Source: Caldifarciminota bacterium
GTDB taxonomy: Bacteria > Hydrothermota > Tepidihabitantia > SM23-42
Length of the DNA: 24,286 nucleotides
NCBI GenBank assembly: GCA_023128195.1
Contig: JAGMEL010000097.1
Location: 1 to 24,286 of the forward strand
Reading direction: 5' to 3'
Shown here in pieces: positions 1-7,859 of the stretch. Under the pieces are notes generated by a model. The model made no database searches, had not been told where the DNA came from, and worked only from the letters and a program-made list of their open reading frames with translations. The translations under genes were made by a program, and so were the position numbers. The first letter of the stretch is position 1; every line of letters starts with the position of its first letter.

Positions 1-1269
1 GTACAGGTTATTCCACATATTACGGATGAAATTAAATCGAGGATTAAGCTGCTTGCCAGCAAAGACAATACTGATGTAGTAATTACGGAAATAGGCGGAA
101 CGGTTGGTGATATTGAAGGACAACCATTTCTTGAGGCAGCCAGACAGATGCGGCTTGATTATGGCAAAGAAAATACCTTATACATTCATCTTACCCTCGT
201 TCCTTTTATTAAAGCTGCACGGGAATTTAAGACCAAACCGACACAACATTCAGTCCGTAAATTACGAGAGATAGGAATTCAACCCGATATCCTGCTTTGC
301 AGGAGCGACTCCTGGTTAACCTCTGACGAGCGGCAGAAGATATCGTTATTTTGTAATGTGCCAGTTAATGCGGTTATTGACGCTGTGGATGTTGAATGTA
401 TCTATGAGATTCCTCTGATCTTTCGACAACAGAAATTGGACCAGATGATTCTAAAGGAACTCAAGATTGAGAAGCAGGATCCTGACCTAACTGAATGGGA
501 ACTTTTTGTCCAGAAGGCAAAATCTCCTTCAAAGGTAACTGAAATTGCTATTTGTGGTAAATACGTGGAACTGAGAGATGCCTATAAAAGTATTATAGAA
601 GCTCTTTCCCATGCTGCTGTAGCCAATGATGCGCGTTTAAAAATGAAGTGGATTGATACTGATCGAATCGAGGATGAGATTGCGCTTGAAAATGCCCTGG
701 GTATGGTAAATGGTATTCTTGTTCCTGGTGGATTTGGCATGAGAGGTGTGGAGGGTAAAGTTAGGATAGTGAAGTATGCACGGGAAATGAACAAACCATT
801 TTTGGGTATATGTTTGGGTCTACAGTGTTTGGTGATTGAATATGCGAGAAATGTTTGTGGAATGAGGGGAGCAAATTCTACTGAATTTGATGATGAAACA
901 GCCTATCCAGTTATTGACCTTTTACCCGAACAGAAAAAGATAAAAAATATGGGTGGAACAATGAGATTGGGGAATTGGCCATGCCGATTGGAAGCAAGAT
1001 CTCTTGCCCGAAAGATATATGCCAAAGATATTATTGAAGAAAGACATCGCCATCGCTACGAAGTTAATCCAAAGTATATTAAGGCATTAACCTCAAAGGG
1101 ATTGGTTTTTTCAGGTAAATCGCCAAAGAGGAAATTGATGGAAATTGCAGAAATTTCCAATCATCCATTTTTCATTGGAACCCAGTTCCATCCTGAATTT
1201 ACATCAAGACCATTGGCGCCAAATCCAATATTCTACCACTTTATTAAATCGTCATTAGAAAATCTTTAA
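1..1269 (+). CDS. pyrG: CTP synthase, 5'-truncated by window edge
   Basis: Makes CTP from UTP, ATP and glutamine in the cytoplasm (pyrimidine nucleotide synthesis). The reading frame is open from base 1, so the N-terminal P-loop part of the synthetase domain lies outside the window. Visible are the synthetase-domain motif GGTVGDIEG (near bases 100-120), then a class I glutamine amidotransferase domain with the oxyanion segment VPGGFGMRG, the nucleophile elbow GICLGLQ carrying the catalytic Cys, and the His/Glu motif QFHPEF near the C-terminus. All the expected catalytic residues of the visible part are present. The stop codon overlaps the start of the next gene (TAATG), so pyrG and the acyltransferase are translationally coupled and probably head a lipid/envelope operon. 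The identification is secure; only the start is missing. Confidence 0.97.
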   Translation, partial: VQVIPHITDEIKSRIKLLASKDNTDVVITEIGGTVGDIEGQPFLEAARQMRLDYGKENTLYIHLTLVPFIKAAREFKTKPTQHSVRKLREIGIQPDILLCRSDSWLTSDERQKISLFCNVPVNAVIDAVDVECIYEIPLIFRQQKLDQMILKELKIEKQDPDLTEWELFVQKAKSPSKVTEIAICGKYVELRDAYKSIIEALSHAAVANDARLKMKWIDTDRIEDEIALENALGMVNGILVPGGFGMRGVEGKVRIVKYAREMNKPFLGICLGLQCLVIEYARNVCGMRGANSTEFDDETAYPVIDLLPEQKKIKNMGGTMRLGNWPCRLEARSLARKIYAKDIIEERHRHRYEVNPKYIKALTSKGLVFSGKSPKRKLMEIAEISNHPFFIGTQFHPEFTSRPLAPNPIFYHFIKSSLENL

Positions 1270-1907
1270 TGCAAATTATTTTAGAAGTATGGGTGCTTTT
1301 AAGCATCTTCATACTTTATTGGTGTAATAGAGAGAGACGTAGATATTTAAAAGAACGTATTGGTTCAAAAGCGCTTATGAATATCTATGCAGTCGGTAGA
1401 AATATAAGTTTCATGTTGATGAAAAAGAAATTGAGAGTAAAGGGTGATATGAACAGTATAGAGAGAGGTGGGATTCTTTATTCTTTCCACTTTGGAGTTT
1501 GGGAATTAATGCCCCGGGCACTCAAAAAACTTGGGTATAATTTGGGAATTATTGTAAACCGATACAGCGATGACAAAAAGAATATTACCGCATTTTTTTT
1601 TGATAAATTTCTATATTGGTTCAGATCTTTTGGTGATGTAAAAATTTTTTATAAAGAAGATACAATGAAAATGGTCAATTTCATAAAAAATGGTGGTCTG
1701 TTAGGTGTGCTTGTTGACGGTAATACGTTATATTCAAAATTCGAAAAGGCACAAAAACTAAGCCATCTCTGCAATGTTGCTTTGGTGCCATTTGTAGCCT
1801 ATCGTAAAAAAGGGATAGGCATATTGGAGATTGGCTGCGATCTGGATGAAGTAGTAGAGCAAAGACCTTTTGATTATGTTTGGTTTTATAAATCGAGAAC
1901 CACTTGA
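1269..1907 (+). CDS. Compact LpxL/HtrB-type lipid A acyltransferase-like protein
   Basis: A 212-aa protein starting at an ATG that overlaps the pyrG stop by one base. It has an N-terminal hydrophobic segment (residues about 3-19) followed by basic residues, then HFGVWE (His74 to Glu79), which matches the HX4E catalytic motif of the LpxL/LpxM (HtrB) lysophospholipid acyltransferase family. The ending, RPFDYVWFYKSR, resembles the family's C-terminal tryptophan/arginine segment. LpxL proteins are usually about 290-310 aa, so this one is short. The missing length seems to come from the middle, since both ends are recognisable, which argues against a simple frameshift. It sits directly before LptC/LptA/LptB-like genes, supporting a role in acylating an LPS-type lipid at the inner membrane. 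The exact substrate cannot be told. Confidence 0.7.
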   Translation: MQIILEVWVLLSIFILYWCNRERRRYLKERIGSKALMNIYAVGRNISFMLMKKKLRVKGDMNSIERGGILYSFHFGVWELMPRALKKLGYNLGIIVNRYSDDKKNITAFFFDKFLYWFRSFGDVKIFYKEDTMKMVNFIKNGGLLGVLVDGNTLYSKFEKAQKLSHLCNVALVPFVAYRKKGIGILEIGCDLDEVVEQRPFDYVWFYKSRTT

Positions 1908-1922
1908 AATAGGTATGAAGAT

Positions 1923-2531
1923 ATGAATACTAATTTCAAAACACACACCTTCCAGAATGAGCTAGGGTTGACACTTGGTTGTAAGTTGTTCGGTAGATTA
2001 GCAGGATCGATTATTTTAATCTCGGGATTGTTTTTATTCAGTAGCTGTGAGGAAAAGGGAATTGAGGAAAAATTAGATGAGGAGTTACCCAGGATTACAC
2101 TTGAAAAATTTTCTCTTACTGAAACAAAAACAGGTGATAAATTATGGACACTCGATGCAGAACAGGCAAGGGTTTATGATGAAATAATCAAGGTTGACAG
2201 CGTGAAAATTAGATTTTATGACAAGGATCAGATCGAATTCTCTATTTTGTATGCACCAGGTGGCATACTAAATAGAAAAACCCACAATATTCTGGTTGGT
2301 GATAGCGTTGCTGTTTTTACTAATGATTCGACAAAACTTTTCACAGATTCTCTCTTCTGGCAAAATGATTCTCAGAAGATTTTAACTGATTGCTATGTGA
2401 AAATAATAAAACAAGACGGCACAGTTATTGAGGGTAAGGGTTTGAGAGCCGATCCTTATTTGAAAAAAATTGAGGTTATTGGTGAAACAAAAGGAATATC
2501 ACCAATTGAATTGCCAGACATCCGTAAATAA
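1923..2531 (+). CDS. lptC: LptC-like LPS-export periplasmic protein
   Basis: A 202-aa protein with an N-terminal hydrophobic segment ending in LFSSC (about residues 28-42), a possible lipobox or membrane anchor. A beta-strand-rich domain follows with the LptC (DUF1239) pattern: a phrase like TGDKLWTLDAEQARV, then repeated strand blocks ending with IEGKGLRADPYLKKIEVIGE. LptC-family proteins bridge the LptB2FG transporter to LptA in LPS export. The start used is the ATG 15 bp after the previous stop; no strong Shine-Dalgarno is visible. The rather long, polar N-terminus means an internal TTG or GTG nearer the hydrophobic segment remains possible. The following lptA-like and lptB genes support the assignment; lptF/G are not in the window. 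Confidence 0.8.
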   Translation: MNTNFKTHTFQNELGLTLGCKLFGRLAGSIILISGLFLFSSCEEKGIEEKLDEELPRITLEKFSLTETKTGDKLWTLDAEQARVYDEIIKVDSVKIRFYDKDQIEFSILYAPGGILNRKTHNILVGDSVAVFTNDSTKLFTDSLFWQNDSQKILTDCYVKIIKQDGTVIEGKGLRADPYLKKIEVIGETKGISPIELPDIRK

Positions 2532-2690
2532 GACAAGGAGACAGGGAGATGGGGAGACAAGGGGACAAGGAGACAAGGAGATTATGCGTTAATAACATTA
2601 ACAATGATTTTAACGATATAAACGCTCTAAACGTTATTAACGAACTAAACGGATTAAATTAATTAATAAGTTAAAGGGTTAAATAGAAAA
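2532..2690. repeat. Repeat-filled gap inside the lpt operon
   Basis: The 159 bp between the lptC- and lptA-like genes begin with purine-rich units of the type agacaaggagac repeated over about 2532-2581. A perfect 10-bp inverted repeat follows (2587-2596 with 2633-2642, cgttaataac/gttattaacg), then AT-rich sequence. The block at 2532-2552 matches, in reverse complement and with one mismatch in 21 bases, the rpsN-rplE gap at 23291-23311, so it is a dispersed element. No ORF, and no clear promoter or terminator, was seen. Confidence 0.75.
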
Positions 2691-3584
2691 ATGCTGTTAA
2701 TTTTCCTGCTATGTCTGACGCCCTTTTCTGCTGATAAAGTAGAGATTATCAGAGGAAATGGCGAAAGTATTGTGCATCTTTTAGGGAATGTTGTGATTGA
2801 AGATGAGAATACAAGAATTACGTGTTCTGAGGCGAAGCTTAATCAAACAGAAAATTACGTTGTCCTTGTCCATGATGTTAAAATTGTTGATAAGAATGGC
2901 GAGATAAAATCTAATTTTGCAGTCTACTATTTTAAAGAAAAGAAGGGTTATCTCAAAGATAGTGTATTTTTGATAACTGCCGATCAAATAATAAGTTCTG
3001 ATTCATTGTATTACAGAGGTTTTGAAGAACTGGTTGAGATGTTTGATAACGTAAAGATTGAAGATGAAAAAAATAATCTAATTGCGTACGGTGACCGCGG
3101 ATGGTATGATTTAAAGAAAGATGAGGGATATTTAGTCGGCACTCCCCAGCTGGAGATTATACGCGAGAAAAAAGAGCCGATAAAAATTCGCGCACGAGAA
3201 TTTCGATTAATTAATGCCCGCAATACATTTTATGGTTTTGATTCAGTTGTAGCATTTGTCGATAGTATTACCATATACTGTGATACATTTTCATATAATT
3301 TAAAGGCTGAAAACGGGACTATGACAAGACCTTTTATTTTAGAGAAAAACAATGAATTGAAAGGAGAAACTGGTCAATTTAAAATGAAGAATAGAAATGT
3401 TGAGTCTTTTAACGTACAAAGAGGAACGTCTAAATACTACACTGAAGAGGGATCGGAGAATGTTGTCGAGGGTGACACGATTAGCATTATATTTCAGGAT
3501 AGTAAGGCATCAAGGATAGTAGTAGAGGGTAAACCAAGAGGTGTTTTAAGCTTAAAAAGGAAGGCAGAGGATGCTGGCGACTAA
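2691..3584 (+). CDS. lptA: LptA/OstA-like periplasmic LPS-transport protein
   Basis: A 297-aa protein with a short signal peptide (residues 1 to about 14, cleavage probably after SA). It continues as successive OstA-type beta repeats: GNVVIEDENTRITCSEAKL, then blocks of the form 'D..I.AD.L.Y', a second block with NVKIEDEKN, and further strands to the C-terminus. The LptA/OstA family forms a beta-jellyroll bridge carrying LPS across the periplasm. At about 300 aa it is longer than E. coli LptA (about 185 aa), which fits extra jellyroll turns. It overlaps the start of lptB by 14 bp, so the two are co-translated. Only AAAGGG about 13 nt upstream could serve as a ribosome site. The family is clear; the symbol is by context. 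Confidence 0.8.
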   Translation: MLLIFLLCLTPFSADKVEIIRGNGESIVHLLGNVVIEDENTRITCSEAKLNQTENYVVLVHDVKIVDKNGEIKSNFAVYYFKEKKGYLKDSVFLITADQIISSDSLYYRGFEELVEMFDNVKIEDEKNNLIAYGDRGWYDLKKDEGYLVGTPQLEIIREKKEPIKIRAREFRLINARNTFYGFDSVVAFVDSITIYCDTFSYNLKAENGTMTRPFILEKNNELKGETGQFKMKNRNVESFNVQRGTSKYYTEEGSENVVEGDTISIIFQDSKASRIVVEGKPRGVLSLKRKAEDAGD

Positions 3585-4287
3585 GAATCTGACCAAAATA
3601 TTTGGACGTAGGGTGGTTGTTGATAAAATAAACTTAGAGATAAAAAAAGGCGAAATTGTTGGACTTCTTGGTCCGAATGGAGCCGGGAAGACAACGACTT
3701 TCAATATGATAGTTGGTCTTCTATCACCAAATAATGGTGATATAATTTTAGGTGATAGAACGATTACTGATTTGCCAATGTACAAACGTGCGCGGTTGGG
3801 TATATCATTTTTATGCCAGGAACCGAGTGTATTTAGAAAATTAAAGGTTGACGAAAATCTCATTGCAGTTTATGAAATACTCGGCATGGACCGCAAACAG
3901 GCTCAAGAAAAAGCAGACGAGTCATTAAAATATTTTAATTTACTGCACGTTAAGAATCAAAAAGCATATACTCTTTCGGGTGGTGAAAGAAGGCGGGTTG
4001 AAATTGCCAGGGCATTAATAAGTAATCCAAAATTTTTGCTTCTTGACGAACCATTTACAGGTATTGATCCAATTTCACGGGCTGAACTTCAAGAACTGAT
4101 ATTACATTTAAAAGAAAAAGGTATAGGTGTTCTTATCTCAGACCATAACGTAAGAGAGACCCTTGAGATTACAGACCATGCCTATCTTATCTATGATGCA
4201 AAGATTCTTCTTGCAGGAGACGCGCAGACTTTGATAAATAACCCTAAGGCGAGGAAATTGTATTTAGGCGAGAAGTTTAAGATATAG
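3571..4287 (+). CDS. lptB: LPS export ABC transporter ATPase LptB
   Basis: Cytoplasmic ATPase that powers LPS extraction from the inner membrane with LptF/LptG. At 238 aa it has the usual family length. Visible motifs: Walker A GPNGAGKTT (34-42), Q-loop around CQEPSVFRKL (82-91, the LptB-typical pattern), signature LSGGE (135-139) with the following RRRVEIARAL, Walker B FLLLDEP (D159, E160), and H-loop SDHN (His192). All catalytic residues are intact. The start is the ATG after GGCAGAGG, inside the 3' end of the lptA-like gene. It closes the pyrG-acyltransferase-lptC-lptA-lptB run; the next gene is on the opposite strand. Confidence 0.93.
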   Translation: MLATKNLTKIFGRRVVVDKINLEIKKGEIVGLLGPNGAGKTTTFNMIVGLLSPNNGDIILGDRTITDLPMYKRARLGISFLCQEPSVFRKLKVDENLIAVYEILGMDRKQAQEKADESLKYFNLLHVKNQKAYTLSGGERRRVEIARALISNPKFLLLDEPFTGIDPISRAELQELILHLKEKGIGVLISDHNVRETLEITDHAYLIYDAKILLAGDAQTLINNPKARKLYLGEKFKI

Positions 4288-4368
4288 AAAAGGTTGGATA
4301 TCAGGAGATTAGGATATCAGGACATCAGGGTATTGGGACATTTCGTTTTCAACCAATGGATATAGATT
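4288..4368. repeat. Convergent gap with gatatcagga-type repeats
   Basis: Between the lptB stop and the stop of the opposing C25-like gene lies a run of short units (ggatatcagg, agattaggatatcaggacatcagggtat, about 4296-4336) that looks like another low-complexity intergenic repeat. No convincing terminator hairpin was found. Confidence 0.5.
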
Positions 4369-6660
4369 TTATTTTAATAAAATTGTTTTTTGCGTTTTAG
4401 TTAAGCCTCCAGCAGTAAACTGTACAAAATAGATACCTTCAGGAAGTTTGCGACCCTGGTCATCAGTTCCGTTCCAGATTACAGCAGAAGCAAGAGGCAA
4501 GACGCCAGAAATCAGATTGAAAGATTTGATTATTCGGCCTGAAACATCGTAGATTTTCAAAGAAATATCTTGCTTCTTACTTCTTACATCTTGCATCTGA
4601 AATCTGATATTTATCAGCTTTGAGAATGGATTTGGATATACTTCAAAGTATGAATAATTTAAATCTGAATGCTCAACCGTTTCAGTAACACCAGGTGTTA
4701 TCCCGAAGAAATGCATTATTGAATCGAGCAATATTGTACAGGTCGATGGTGGAGTAGTATCAATCAATAAACCTAACTCAAATGAGGTACCAATTGTTTT
4801 GTAATCACCATGATCATTGGCTATACCGCAACTGTCGGTATTGCTCGCATTTCTGAAGATTACGTATCCAGTACTGGTTGATTTAAGGTGATCTATGTAA
4901 GAGTTTTCACCACCATAACTAGAGCTCATACCCTCAGTAAATGTTTCAGGTTGTCCGGCTACAGTATAGAGATCACCAGAACCATCAGAAATCGCATCAA
5001 TACCAAAGAGCGGACCAAAATCATAGCCGTTGTGCCAGAGCGGATCAGCATACCAGACATCACCACCTTCTAAATACATCTTACCTTCCTGATTCTGGAG
5101 GTAATCAACCAATTGAGCTGCTTCAGAACTACTTGCATCAATAACATAATTATTATTATAGATTCCAACACACACGAATACTGTTTGATACTGTGTTAAG
5201 TCTGGAGCAAGAGTTGTACCATAATCACCACTATACCCTAAATTGGTTAAAATCGTATGCATGTTTTCACCGGGAGTTGGTGTTGGGTCAGGATTCCAGA
5301 TATAATAGTGATCTCCACTACTACCTCCTGTTGTTAGCATAGAACCCTCATAGGGTTGCAGGTTCTTGCCAGTGACAGTTACATACATGGTATCTCCACT
5401 TAAAAGAGGTGCTATACTAAAATTGGCATCGCCACTACTATTTGTTGTGTCAATCACATATACTGTTGTATCCAGTTTTCCCATAACACAGACTATAGCA
5501 TTATTAACTGGAGATGAATCGGCTGCCTTTACAACATTTACTGTGAAATTGGCATTTCCTACTGGGATCGTTACAGGGTGTGTACAAATGAGTGAACAGG
5601 GATTATCAGTCCAGATATTCATTTCCGGGTCACCGAGCGTTGTGAAGCCGCGGTATTCATTTGCATGGCTATACATTTCATAAACCTTTCTTCTGCCACC
5701 TTCGCTTGCCCCACCAAAAGTTGTATTGCCGTCCTCAAATATAGTGCTGAAGAATCCCTTACACACAGCACTTCTTAGATGTGCAGCACTTGAAGTAGTT
5801 CTTGTTGTCGCAAAATATCCTGCACCACCTCTTGGTGTGGTAGGTGTACCGGTTAAGAGCCACTTTTCAGCAGTTGCTGGTGTTGGACCCGTCCCGATTG
5901 TTCTACAGGTGATAGATAGCACAATAGGCAGTTTTGCACCGTTTGCTGTTGCATCAGGGTTAACATCAAAAGGACTCCACCAATTACCTACGCCCTGTCC
6001 GCGATACAGAACAAATGCCCTGCCAGCATTGACTGCTTGAATAATATGAGTGCTACTATGTCCAGCAACCCTGGATAAGGTATCAATTGAATCGTACCCG
6101 GCACTGAGCATTAGATTTTTTGCATGATTAGCATCACTCCAATATATTGAATCATCATAAGGATCATAGATGTCTTCTCTAACTATTAAACAGGCATTAA
6201 TAAACCATAGAGAGTCGTCCATATAAGGTGTTCTTTCATATAATAATATCTTATTTACAACTGTTTGTGCTTCAGTTTGGCTATGAACAGTCAATCTTCC
6301 AGAGAGAATTTCATTGTATATATTGCCTTCAATATCCGTATAATAATTGTCTGAATAATTAGAACTGCCAAATCGGAAAAAAGGAATATAGTTGGGTGCC
6401 CCTACTAATAATAAAAACTCTGGTCTTATTTGCCAATTATTATAGGCATCAGTAATATAGTTTTTTATCTGCGTTGAATCAGAACCGATTTCAGATAGTT
6501 TTACTACCTTTGTTCTCATGCCTTTTTTATGCTTCCACTGGGCAAGTGGTTGAATTGCATCATAAAAATTGTCATGTGTGATAATTAAATATCTTGCACC
6601 TATTTCCTGGGCAAAACCGGCTGCACAGAAAATCAATAAAACGATTAAAATTTTTTTCAT
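4369..6660 (-). CDS. Secreted C25 (gingipain-fold) protein with C-terminal sorting domain
   Basis: 763 aa from the ATG at 6660, preceded by AGGAGA; an upstream in-frame start would add ten residues before the signal peptide. Order: signal peptide (1-17, ending GFAQ); peptidase C25 domain (about 20-350) with the strand ARYLIITHDNF, the segment FLLLVGAPNYIPF, the phrase SGRLTVHSQTEA, a SITCRTIG segment with the presumed catalytic Cys252, and the closing LGDPEMNIW; an Ig-like domain (about 355-455); a further globular region; and a C-terminal secretion/sorting domain (about 655-763) with YPNPF and EGIYFVQF. Where gingipains have GHG with the catalytic His, this protein reads YRGQG (Gln222), so peptidase activity is doubtful. 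It is probably exported and surface-attached by a type IX-like system. Part of the sorting domain (QDVRSKKQ) is encoded by a dispersed repeat. Confidence 0.88.
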   Translation of the reverse strand: MKKILIVLLIFCAAGFAQEIGARYLIITHDNFYDAIQPLAQWKHKKGMRTKVVKLSEIGSDSTQIKNYITDAYNNWQIRPEFLLLVGAPNYIPFFRFGSSNYSDNYYTDIEGNIYNEILSGRLTVHSQTEAQTVVNKILLYERTPYMDDSLWFINACLIVREDIYDPYDDSIYWSDANHAKNLMLSAGYDSIDTLSRVAGHSSTHIIQAVNAGRAFVLYRGQGVGNWWSPFDVNPDATANGAKLPIVLSITCRTIGTGPTPATAEKWLLTGTPTTPRGGAGYFATTRTTSSAAHLRSAVCKGFFSTIFEDGNTTFGGASEGGRRKVYEMYSHANEYRGFTTLGDPEMNIWTDNPCSLICTHPVTIPVGNANFTVNVVKAADSSPVNNAIVCVMGKLDTTVYVIDTTNSSGDANFSIAPLLSGDTMYVTVTGKNLQPYEGSMLTTGGSSGDHYYIWNPDPTPTPGENMHTILTNLGYSGDYGTTLAPDLTQYQTVFVCVGIYNNNYVIDASSSEAAQLVDYLQNQEGKMYLEGGDVWYADPLWHNGYDFGPLFGIDAISDGSGDLYTVAGQPETFTEGMSSSYGGENSYIDHLKSTSTGYVIFRNASNTDSCGIANDHGDYKTIGTSFELGLLIDTTPPSTCTILLDSIMHFFGITPGVTETVEHSDLNYSYFEVYPNPFSKLINIRFQMQDVRSKKQDISLKIYDVSGRIIKSFNLISGVLPLASAVIWNGTDDQGRKLPEGIYFVQFTAGGLTKTQKTILLK
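4567..4599 (-). repeat. Dispersed repeat read as coding sequence
   Basis: These 33 bases match 6822-6854, upstream of the same gene, at 29 of 33 positions in the same orientation. On the minus strand they encode the QMQDVRSKKQD part of the sorting domain. The unit (cttgcttcttactt/cttgcatctg) belongs to the same low-complexity family as the flanking intergenic DNA. Confidence 0.7.
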
Positions 6661-6868
6661 AAATTCTCCTGATTTAAAAATAAGAAGCAAGAAGTTAGAA
6701 GTAAGAGATTAGAAGCAAAAAGTTAAAAGTTAGAAGTAGATAAATGAGAATTTTTTTCTTGCTTTCCTGTCCCAAACATAGTTGAAGGATTACATCTAAC
6801 ATCTTATCTCTATTTATTTCCATCTTGCTTCTTATATCTAACGTCTTGCATCTGGTTTATCCTTGATT

Positions 6869-6896
6869 ATTGTACTCAAAATAAGACTTGAGTCAA
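6869..6896 (-). promoter_or_regulatory. Predicted promoter of the C25-like gene
   Basis: On the minus strand: TTGACT (6896-6891), 16-bp spacer, TACAAT (6874-6869). The start codon is about 210 nt downstream and has its own AGGAGA, so this mRNA has a long leader containing dispersed repeats. Confidence 0.6.
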
Positions 6897-6983
6897 TTCC
6901 TAAATTTTACTCATTTGAGCCATGATGTTTATCTTAAAATAACCTTTTAGAGATATTCGTTACCATAAGTTTGTCACCGCTGC

Positions 6984-7011
6984 TTGACAGTTGATTTTTC
7001 TGGATTATAAT
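6984..7011 (+). promoter_or_regulatory. Predicted promoter of the cassette, leaderless
   Basis: Perfect TTGACA (6984-6989), 16-bp spacer and perfect TATAAT (7006-7011). The GTG start of the first gene lies at 7017, six bases after the last T, where transcription would begin. No Shine-Dalgarno could fit, so the mRNA is predicted to be leaderless. Confidence 0.75.
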
Positions 7012-7016
7012 GAGAT

Positions 7017-7859
7017 GTGAAGGAAATCATTGATGATCTTAAGGTATTGGTAAACTGTTCAAACCATATCATAAAATTAATAAATATATGTGATAGAACA
7101 AAAGAAAATCCTGTGAATAATGCTTATGTGTTAGAGAAGAATATAGGTGAAATCGAACGGCTTATCTCTGAACTGCCTGATTTTGAATTGAAAAATAGAC
7201 TGACTACCTGGTTGAAAAAAGAAAAACAGGGTGTTGAGACATTTAAAGAAGATTTTCGGTTTAAATTTGGCAAGGAGTTGACTGCTCTTTTTTCAAATGA
7301 AGGAAAAAAGATCAAAGGTCAGTATCCATTAGTCAGGGTAGGTTTTTATACATTGAAATTGGATTTTCAGTTTGGACAAGCTACGCTGTTTTTCGGCCCA
7401 GAGATTGAGAAGATAAAGTCCAAAATTTCTCTTCAACCAAAAGTAATCTTCGAGACGATTAAGAAATATGATAATGATTTAAATATGATGAAATCTACAC
7501 CCGAAGAGATATTTAAAGGTCTTTATAAAGCTTACAGTAACCGGATTAAACTTGCCAATAAATCATTTGGTGAGAAATTATTGATTACTGATGTTCTGAA
7601 TGAGTATGTAATGTTGAAACAATCTAGGAAATTTTTTGTTGATCCTCAAAAAACTCATTTTCATGAATATTCCAGAGTTAAGTTGAGTTATATGCTTTAT
7701 TTATTGAGAAAATCTAATTTATTGGAGAGAGGTATAAAATTGTATGTTGCAACATTCGACGCAACTATTGATAAAATGAATTCAATCTGGATATTAGAAA
7801 ATGAGGATGGTGAGGGAACACATTATTCGCATATAGCATTTGACCCCGCACTTAACTAA
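7017..7859 (+). CDS. Unknown protein, first gene of DUF2791 ATPase/helicase cassette
   Basis: A 280-aa cytoplasmic-looking protein with no signal peptide or membrane segment; I do not recognise its family. The N-terminal half (about 1-90) is highly charged and helical, possibly coiled coil (EKNIGEIERLISELPDFELKNRLTTWLKKEKQ). The middle has a beta-like stretch (YPLVRVGFYTLKLDFQFGQATLFFGPEIEKI). The C-terminal part (about 165-280) has a helical block followed by HFHEYSRVKLSYMLYLLRK and an end segment with ENEDGEGTHYSHIAF. The start is the GTG placed directly after a consensus promoter, implying a leaderless message. Its stop (TAA) is immediately followed by the ATG of the first ATPase, so the two are tightly coupled. 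By position it is a likely adaptor or sensor subunit of the cassette. No TerB or nuclease motif was seen. Confidence 0.8.
   Translation: MKEIIDDLKVLVNCSNHIIKLINICDRTKENPVNNAYVLEKNIGEIERLISELPDFELKNRLTTWLKKEKQGVETFKEDFRFKFGKELTALFSNEGKKIKGQYPLVRVGFYTLKLDFQFGQATLFFGPEIEKIKSKISLQPKVIFETIKKYDNDLNMMKSTPEEIFKGLYKAYSNRIKLANKSFGEKLLITDVLNEYVMLKQSRKFFVDPQKTHFHEYSRVKLSYMLYLLRKSNLLERGIKLYVATFDATIDKMNSIWILENEDGEGTHYSHIAFDPALN

Larger units (their letters stand above)
6661..7016. repeat. Divergent intergenic region with repeats and two promoters
   Basis: 356 bp without a gene, between the C25-like gene (-) and the ATPase/helicase cassette (+). About 6680-6745 is built of agaagcaagaagttagaagt-type units. 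About 6791-6855 has the pyrimidine-rich complement of the same family (cttgcttcttatatct), including the copy matching the coding sequence at 4567-4599. Outward-facing promoters lie at 6869-6896 (-) and 6984-7011 (+). The 5' leader of the C25-like mRNA would therefore contain the repeats. Confidence 0.75.

Noticed and set aside
1967..1994. TTGACA (about 1967-1972) inside the lptC-like gene as a promoter
   Set aside because: Sixteen bases downstream there is only TCGGTA, no -10-like box, and the site is inside a coding region.
2532..2581. CRISPR-like array (regular gacaaggagac units)
   Set aside because: Units are 8-12 bp, directly adjoining and degenerate; there are no unique spacers and no cas genes.
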